DNA from: Margaritifera margaritifera
Taxonomy: Eukaryota > Mollusca > Bivalvia > Unionida > Margaritiferidae
Assembly: GCA_029931535.1 (NCBI GenBank)
Contig: JAQPZY010000673.1
Span: 1 to 64,000, forward strand
Reading direction: 5' to 3'
Length of the DNA stretch: 64,000 nt
Shown here: one piece after another, positions 56,527 through 64,000 of the stretch
Position numbering within the stretch: the stretch's first letter is position 1
How the letters are laid out: each line of letters begins with the position of its first letter
Notes under the pieces: generated by a model
The model's input: only the letters and a program-made list of their open reading frames with translations
What the model was told of the DNA's origin: nothing
The model's database searches: none
Made by a program: the position numbers and the translations under genes

Positions 56527-59500
56527 ACATTACGTATAACAAATATAGTACTATAATTAAGTATATGCAAAGAAAACATAACTTAACATCCAGTAACGAA
56601 ATTATCATATAAATGTACTAAATATCAGTATACAACACAATGCATACGATATGCAAATAACACTTCCATTTGTATACATTTTAAATTGCTTTAAAATCAC
56701 TGTAAAATGTTTTTTTTTCCTATAAAAGCTACTGTATGTGTAGCATTTTATTTTTCTTCTTTGTATTAGCATGATTATTATTTTTTTAAAAAAATCTCCA
56801 GACCTCTGGCTATCATAAACTAGCGGGCCTATGAGGTGAGCTCTCTTTGCTCTTAAGTTAAAAGGTTTTACATCTGTTTGTCCCCCTCCCCCCACCGATC
56901 TGTGTTGTGGCTAATTTTTAAAACAAAAATCAAACAGAACTTTGAGCCCAAGAAAGAAATATTTTTGACTGGGGTTCATCTTTCTTTTTTGATAGGGGCA
57001 TACTTGTTTAGATTCCCGGTGTCAGGTCTCCATTCGTTCCGTCTCCAAGCCGAAATTGTATTTCAAAACAGGCTTGTACTCCCCTCCTCGGGCACTGCAT
57101 CTTATAGCAGCTCGTTTCCTCACCCATATTGAAGGTTTTATTTCATCCTTGCCATGGATCAATATATTTTGCTCTTTGTGTATGCAAGAGATATGCTATA
57201 TTGTTTGTAGAAAGATTCAGTTATTCCTCTAATAATGTGTATATATCAGGACTAGTTTTCCTTAGAACAAATCTGTTGATCAATCTATATATAAGAGGAA
57301 AAGAAACATTCGCTTTAAGAAAATAGAAATACGGGATATATGTATGGTATGCATATTTTAAACTCACAATTGTTAGTGTATATTTGTTTCCTTGTTTTGA
57401 CATCTATATTTTTCTTTTTTATTATTATAAGCCCAGACACATTACGGTTCCAAGGTTCGGGGCCTTGGGCTCGCCTTTAACAATTTATGAGGAAATATAA
57501 ATATGAAATATTCATAATAGTGAATATAAAGTACCAGATTAAACTATAGCTAGAATAAATGTGCCAGAGGTTTTTGGGAGAAAGAGAAAGAAAGAGTGAT
57601 CGGGGGTAGGGTAACCTCTCATCTTCGCCCATTGTAATATTTATTGATTGTTCCTCGTTTTCACTTTCTACAACCACTGGAGGCTCATATTCCTCCACGG
57701 AGTCCTTTCTTACTATCTACTTGAAGTTTGGATGTAGCCCTCTGTATTTTTTTTAGGGATTTGTTTTCTTAGGCATTGTTGTTTTTATTTTTGTTCCTTC
57801 CATTTTGTTTTTCATTCTCTTCTTTCCTTTGACCAGTTTGTTGCTTTTGTTTTTGATTTCTTCGTGTCCAACTGGTTAATTGTCGAATTGCGTTGTACAG
57901 GTCACTATTGGCGTGTTCCCTATAAAATCAATTTGTATCATTACATAAGACTTCAGTTGATTTTATTAGCAACAAATGGGACAAGTGTTACTAATAATTA
58001 TCTGGGATTAGATTCATAAAATCCAGTGAGTTTTCCTAATGCATTTACCTCTTTGTCCTGGATGAACTTCGCAGGTTTAAAACAGCAAATATGCTTGTGT
58101 TACAAATAAAAGATGTATATTTTGTGAATAGGCATGAAAGAATAAAGTAAAATATCTTGCATACTAAACTTTCAGTGTATCTTTCTTTATCCTTGCAAAG
58201 ACATATTTATATGTTTTCCTATTCTTGTATGAACTAAGACTGGGACAATTTTGACATGCAATAACTTGATCAGGGATTTGTCTTGGGTGATTGGGAATGG
58301 GGCCTGGGACCAATATTTTGAGAAGAAAAAACATTTATCAATTGGGAATTAATTGTTTGGGTGTAAATTCATGAAATTGGGAATTCTGCATTATTTAAAA
58401 TATTTTAATGTTTACCTTGGCATTGGGGCCCATTATCATAGTAATTCTGAGCCAATCTTTATTCTAATGTTCCCTGACAAAATCCCAGTTCACAAGCACA
58501 ACGTAATGAGGCAAAACAATGGGAGATCGACAGTCGTTCTTTTGGTCTATATGAACCAAAGACATATTCATTCAAGACTTTAGTTTGATATTTTGTAATG
58601 AACAAGTTCTGCTTCGACTTAGTTAAAAATGGAGGAGAAAATTAGGTAACTGTAAAGTTTGGGCTGAACAAACTTGCCAATATTTGCATTTGAACTGGGA
58701 CTAAGCTGTTTATAGATAGGACATTGTTTACCGAGTGGCTTTTAGTATGGGTCTTAGGGTTTGACCTTTTCTAATTTGAGGCCGTTGTGAGAGTCACTGG
58801 CTATAGGAAACATATAAGACTTCCTGGTATTTAAAAAGCGCTGTATGCATAAAATTGAGATCTATTTATCAGTTGGTAGCTCTGACAGGCACCAACACGA
58901 GGTCATGTAGTATTCAAGTTTTTCTTCAACGATCACATTACAGCTTTCATACTGCTGAAAGTGGAAAATGACATTTGGAGCGAATCGTTACTAATGATAA
59001 CTCTCTCTCTAACATGAAATAAAATGCTTTATTTAATGAGCAACTATAAAATAAGCGATCAAGGAATTCCAAAAGCCACCAACATATTTAAGTGGCTGTT
59101 AAATTTCCATTATGTTGAAGTCGTCGGTTGTAATCAGATTGTATACATAGTGCACTGATAAATCGTTCTCCATAATGTCAATAACGGCCTTCACAATTCA
59201 AATTTCATTATCAAGACAGATTTCTTAGTCTAAATGCTTAACATCAAATTTGATATAGATTGTCGTCACATGAATACAGTATCCAACATCTTTGGCACCA
59301 TTCTTGCTTAGGCTGCAACCTTTACCAAATGGTCTGAACGTGTACATGGTATGCAATAACCAAAACGATGTCGTATAATAGAACAAATTAAAATCTCAAC
59401 CTTTCTCTGATATGCACGTTAGGCTTACAGCTGACATCTATTTACATTTAAGTAATTGGCAATGTGCATCCTTTATCTCGTTCAACTTGCAATTGTTTTA

Positions 59501-60195
59501 TTGGCTTTATGTCTTATGACAGGATTCAGTTTGTATGACGTGTCTTTGTTGAAGGCGTCTGACAATTTGGGTAAAATATATTTAGGATCACAGTGATATT
59601 GCTTTGTATTGCTACATATATGTGCAAGGAGAAAACAATCAATAATGCAACCATGCATACTGCCTAGACATGTGCAGGGAATAACACCAGATGTTCCTCC
59701 TGCATGTTTATTTACATGGTCACCGATTGTGTACATGTTTACAGGCATTAAACTAATTTAAGCTCTTTACACGTTTACACCGGTAAAACATTGCATCCTT
59801 TATTCTTTGATATTATAAGTATGAGATAAATTGATTTCATGACCAGTATTGAACGACTTCAAGAAAACAATGTCTTTTTATAACAGAAATATTGTAAATA
59901 TGTATCTAAAAGATAAATTTTATTTTTTTCAACAACGCATGTAAAATGTAACAAACTCATATTCCAAGAAGAAAGTTTACCCAGATTTGTATAGACAACT
60001 CAGGAAGAATGGTGCAGACGAAATGGTCTTAAAATTCAAATGTGTTTCTTGCAGGACATTTCACTAGCCCGACAATGCTTTTTATTTGTCCAGACTACAT
60101 GCAGCTTGGCCTGGAAAGTGTCATTCTCTGCACCTATTTTCAGGCGAATTAAGTCTAACAGGAACTGGAACCTATTTATTGCATCGATTGCTATC
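56527..60195. other. No recognised gene
   Basis: Open frames of 65-96 codons on both strands overlap low-complexity sequence or one another and show no family motif. Confidence 0.35.
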
Positions 60196-60395
60196 TATTG
60201 AGGCGATGGATTGATTGGTTGGTTTTATAATGGCATATGAAGACATGACAGGTTATTTGACAATTTGAGGAAAGTGCCTTGCCCAGGACATGTCAAGGCA
60301 GAATGTGTCAATGGGATTGGAGCCCGCACTCTTCTGGATTCGAGACTTGCACATTAACCACATACCCGATGGCTAAGGCAGAGTTTGTTTCTCCG
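60196..60395 (-). mobile_element. Probable tRNA-derived SINE, minus strand
   Basis: On the minus strand a tRNA-like head (TTAGCCATCGGG, then GGGCTCCAATCCC at 60325-60313) is followed by a body with GGGCAAGGCAC (60284-60274). That motif style is common in metazoan SINE bodies. Polymerase III boxes are imperfect. Confidence 0.45.
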
Positions 60396-60399
60396 TGTA

Positions 60400-60772
60400 G
60401 AGTAAAGCAGATGTATGGAGGATCCAGGAGGTTCAGCAGACATAGAGATGGTGTAGACAGATGCAGGGGTCAGGGCTACCATCATTTCCACTGAGAAAGT
60501 GACAAGTGGTTTTATTGATGACGTGGCAGGGATTGTGGCTTTGCTTGCTTGGGAAGGGTTAGACTATGCTTTATGTCAGACTGAAACCCTGGTGTCTGAT
60601 CAGGGTTTTGGCGAACCACTCCACCAGCTTCTACACATTGCACATGACACCCTTAAGAAGACAAATCATCAAAACAGTGACGGAGTTGGAAGAGGAGGAA
60701 ATTAATGAGCTGATCAAGATGGAAAGTCAGGAGATTATTGAGGGCCTCAAGGTCCAGATTAAAGAATTGGTA
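60400..60772 (+). other. Exon-like, GC-richer patch
   Basis: Two overlapping protein-like frames occur. The first, about 60480-60660, has DDVAGIVALLAWEGLDYALC. The second, about 60655-60771, has LEEEEINELIKMESQEIIEG and runs into a donor-like GTAAGA at 60772. A clear acceptor was not found. Could be an exon of an unknown gene or coding remnant of a transposon. Confidence 0.28.
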
Positions 60773-61215
60773 AGATTTTGTTTCTAATTGAAGAGACGCA
60801 CTAAAAATGAAAAACATTACAGGCAGGGCTTCCCAAGTGTCCTCACGGTTTGGACGAGAATAGCTTGCTCACTAATTAGCAAACCTGCTTATTTTAACTT
60901 TGTGTTTTGATCCGGAATTATACCTCTTTTTCCTTTTTATAATGATTTAATTTATTTGTTTATGATCTCTGTTATTAGTTTAAACTGAGGTTACCAAATG
61001 AGTATACATACGACAACCTTTCGATCGATAAATGGTCACATGACTAAAATGCGCGCGAAAGGAATCGACCTACTTCCTGTACCTTCAGAAATTAACATTG
61101 CAAGGTCACATTCCAATACAACAATAATATGATATTTACTGTTTAAGATTTTAGTACGTGAGACCTTTGGCAAAATGACGCATAACCTAATTCCTGATTG
61201 GTTCGTAGAGAATAA
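60773..61215. other. No recognised feature
   Basis: AT-rich, no gene or repeat supported. Confidence 0.4.
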
Positions 61216-61285
61216 TGTTATGGTTAAATACTTTGTCATTCAAGTCAGAGAAAGGGGTTTTCCTTTCGATTCTGCGCACTTACGA

Positions 61286-61349
<64 letters not shown>

Positions 61350-61842
61350 AATCCTCTGATTATTATTCTAGCAGTTACCTGAGAGAAGAGAGGTCATATT
61401 AACATTTATTGTCAGTTCAGTGTGGGGATTACTTTGATGATTCATTATTAATACAATACATTTAGAAGTCAGTATTGTTCTTCATCTGAATTAATATACA
61501 GTTCCGTGGAATTATTTGGAACATTTCTAATACTTGTGAGATTCCAGACTTACAAGGATTATTTGGATTTACTTGAAACTTATCGACACATTAGCACAGC
61601 AAAGGCTATTTCATTCGGAATACTACATTCGGATTATTTGGATTAACTTCCGGAAGTGAACGTTAAAACAATTTAGGACTTTTTAGGATATTCTATACTG
61701 TCAGTTATTAATTCTTTCACTTTGATTGTTTGTTGAACTATTTTAATTCTTTTAATACTTTAGGAAATTAAAGATTTGCATTTTAATCTTGAAAGCTTGT
61801 TTGTGTCTTTTATCTTGTTACATTACCCCTAGAGTCGTAACA
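61216..61842 (+). repeat. 5' LTR of second Gmr1-like element (left border uncertain)
   Basis: The right border is firm: it ends CTAGAGTCGTAACA like the first element's LTR, followed by a primer site. The left border is placed at TGTTATGG (61216), the nearest TGTTA start. It could lie elsewhere, because the 3' LTR is outside the window. The proposed LTR contains a (TA)n tract at about 61288-61345, at the place where the first LTR has its TATA box. Confidence 0.5.
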
Positions 61843-61850
61843 GGATAAAT

Positions 61851-61872
61851 TGGGGAGCTCGTCTCAGGATTA
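61851..61872 (+). promoter_or_regulatory. Primer-binding site of second element
   Basis: TGGGGAGCTCGTCTCAGGAT starts eight bases after the LTR. It keeps TGGGG and GCTCGTC in common with the first element but has an extra A and different following bases, so primer use has diverged or the site has decayed. Confidence 0.5.
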
Positions 61873-62070
61873 GAAATTTGAATAATTTCGGGATCCGAAT
61901 TTGAATATTTTGGAATTTAGATTTAGTTAAATATTTTCGAAGTTTTAATATTTCATAGATTTTGATACTTCGGAAAGTTTTCTTTTGGGATTTGAAGTTC
62001 ATTGTTTGAAATTTTAGTTGTCTTTTTATTTCCAGATTAAGAAATAAAGAGAAACGAACAGGCTTTCATA

Positions 62071-63440
62071 ATGACATCCACAGTAGAGAGTTTCTTAGCT
62101 GATCCTACCCAGGAGAAATTTGAGTCCTTAAAGAAGGACTAATTACTTGAAATTGCTCAACATTATAGTCTGACTGAAGCGAAGGCTTCCATGTTAAAAC
62201 AAGATATTAGAAGTATCTTGATACAATATTTGGTACAAACAGGTATTTTTGAAGAGAGGCTTCAAGTGTTAAGAAAAAATCTCCGTCTAGTTTGGGAAAG
62301 AAATTACAGATAGCTAAAGCCATAGAGATTGAAAAGATCAAATTACAATGGGAACAGATGTATATGCAAGAAAGAAGGGAAGATAAAGAAAGGGAAAGAC
62401 AGGAAAGAAGGGAAGATAAATTAAGAGATAATGAAAGAGAAATACAGAAGGAATTAAGAGAGAGGGAAATACAGAAGGAATTAAGAGAGGGAGAAATACA
62501 AGAGAGGTATATAGTAAGGGGAATAGAGAAGGAATTAAGGGAAAGACAAGAGCGGGATAAATTAAGGGATAATGAGATACAAAGGGGAATAGACAAGGAA
62601 ATAAGGGATAATGAGATACAAATAAGAGAGAGGGATAAAGATAGAGAATTTCAGGAGAAAAATTCTGATAGAGAAGTTAGATTAAGGGAATTAGAATTGA
62701 CCAGCAAAGGGCACTATCATGACAATCAGGGTTCATACTTTGATTTGGCCAAACATATGAGACAGGTTCCCCCTTTTAGAGAAAAGTAGATGGACAAATA
62801 TTTTCTCAGTTTTGAGAAAATTGCCGAGAATCTGGAATGGCCAAAAGAGAAGTGGATCTCATTATTGCAGAGTGTGTTGACTGGCAAAGCTAGTGATGTT
62901 TATGCTGCACTCTCATCTGAACAATCTGCTGATTATGAAGTGATCAAAGAATATATCTTAAGAGCTTATGAGTTGGTATCTGAAACTCATAGTCAGAACT
63001 TTAGAGAATGTAAAAAGGAAATTAATCAGACTCATGTAGAATTTGCTTGGGAAAAGAAACGTTTGTTTACAAGATGGTGTACGCCTAAGAAGGTTGAAGG
63101 CAATTATGATAATCTTGAACAACTGGTATTGATTGAAGATTTCAAGAATTGTGTCAGTGATGGTATTAAGGTGTATCTTAATGAGAAAGGAGTTGAGACT
63201 TTAGAAAAGGCAGCCATCACAGTTGATGAATATTCTTCAATACACAAGGTTCCATTTGTAACTAAAACTTTTTCTCAACAAGCTTATGTTAAGAAATCAT
63301 ATCAAACTCGTTCGAGTCATTTCAGACCTCAGGGTGATGTAACTGTGAAGAATCCAAATTCTGATAGGGAATATCAGAAAACCTTATCTTTACCCACGTG
63401 TTCATATTGTAAGATGAAGGGACACGTTATTTCTGATTGA
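62071..63440 (+). pseudogene. Gag of second Gmr1-like element, broken
   Basis: The ATG at 62071 starts MTSTVESFLADPTQEKFESL, aligned with the first element's start. Defects are TAA 62140-62142, a -1 shift near 62255, TAG 62787-62789 just before the capsid block DKYFLSFEKIAENLEW, and TGA 63438-63440. The last replaces the final Cys of the zinc knuckle (CSYCKMKGHVISD then stop). The coiled-coil part is built of ERREDK/EIQKELR-like units. The capsid contains the same AYELV and LVLIEDFKNC landmarks. Confidence 0.88.
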
Positions 63441-64000
63441 TTAAAGTTGGATTATAGGCATCGGAATTATAATAGAGCAATTCTAAATGCTCTAGTTATC
63501 AAGAAGTCAAGGTCAGGGTCAATTATCAAGGATGATATTTGTTTGGAGGCTAGCTTACCTAAGTCTGATTTTATAATGAAGGATTACGAACCATTCATGT
63601 CGAAGGATTCGGTGCAACTTGTTGGTGACTTGGGTACGACTACTCCTATTAAGATATTAAGAGACACAGGAGCTTCCCAGAGTCTATTGTTAGATAGTAC
63701 TTTGCCGTTTTCTGAGAAGACTTCTACTAGTGAAAGTGTATTAATACAGGGGATAAAATGTGGATATGTTAATGTCCCTCTTCATTGTGTTAATTTGTCA
63801 TCAGACTTAGTTTCGAGACCTGTGACCATAGGAGCAGTGGCTTCTTTGCCTATTAAGGGCATCCATTTATTACTAGTTAATGACCTAGCGAAAGGTAAGG
63901 TCGTGGTTAATCCACTTGTAACTAACAAGTTTAGTATGGATCAAAGAGTTGATCATATTGAAGTAGAAATCCCTTGGTTAAATCCTGCTTGTGAAGTTAC
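63441..64000 (+). pseudogene. Protease region of second Gmr1-like element, cut by window end
   Basis: After the TGA the same frame runs open to the end of the window. DTGAS is at 63663-63677 (RDTGASQSLLLDSTLPF), and later HLLLVNDLAKGK has V where the first element has G. It is translationally cut off from an initiator by the stops in gag. Confidence 0.85.

Larger units (their letters stand above)
61216..64000 (+). mobile_element. Second Gmr1-like element, 5' part, decayed
   Basis: LTR, primer site, gag and protease in the same order and style as the first element, clearly diverged from it in sequence. Three in-frame stops and one frame break interrupt gag. The protease is open to the end of the window. 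Integrase and RT would lie beyond 64000, so the domain order cannot be confirmed for this copy. Confidence 0.88.

Overview
The window looks like AT-rich, repeat-dense genomic DNA of an invertebrate animal. The reasons are GT-AG introns, an ADAM/ADAMTS-type (M12B) metalloprotease split over six small exons, an APE-type LINE, Ty3/gypsy elements of the Gmr1 kind, tRNA-like SINE candidates and many micro- and minisatellites. A mollusc would fit the texture of the repeats, but nothing here proves the phylum. No bacterial feature, CRISPR array, rRNA or functional tRNA gene was seen.

Layout. 0-7.5 kb: mostly non-coding, with short decayed coding-like stretches of unknown origin, one of which has been amplified into a 47-bp tandem repeat. 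7.5-9.8 kb: two minisatellites. 9.8-15.4 kb: no recognisable gene; one candidate MITE. 15.4-18.2 kb: a 38-40-bp minisatellite of about 2.75 kb. 18.3-22.6 kb: small repeats, a fossil Tc1/mariner transposase, a 0.49-kb tandem duplication and two copies of a dispersed repeat.

22.69-49.18 kb: a plus-strand M12B metalloprotease gene or pseudogene. Six exons carry the end of the catalytic domain (HELGH), the disintegrin-like region and the Cys-rich region. Its first visible exon is cut by a full-length LINE (22705-27285, 5-bp target duplication TTATA). Its third intron (30685-48144) contains a complete 6.6-kb Gmr1-like LTR retrotransposon (30806-37434, target duplication CCTT), a roughly 300-bp satellite, further decayed coding patches and a minus-strand pseudogene. 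The retrotransposon has integrase upstream of reverse transcriptase (Gag-PR-IN-RT-RH), the reverse of normal Ty3/gypsy order.

49.2-61.2 kb: mostly empty, with microsatellites, a probable SINE and an exon-like patch. 61.2-64.0 kb: the 5' part of a second, older and stop-ridden Gmr1-like element that runs off the window.

Across unrelated genes, nearly every frame break is a single missing base at a short homopolymer. This suggests consensus errors of a long-read assembly, so frameshifts here should not be taken as decay without checking. The LINE insertion, the in-frame stop codons of the second Gmr1 copy and the missing third zinc-binding His are not explained that way.
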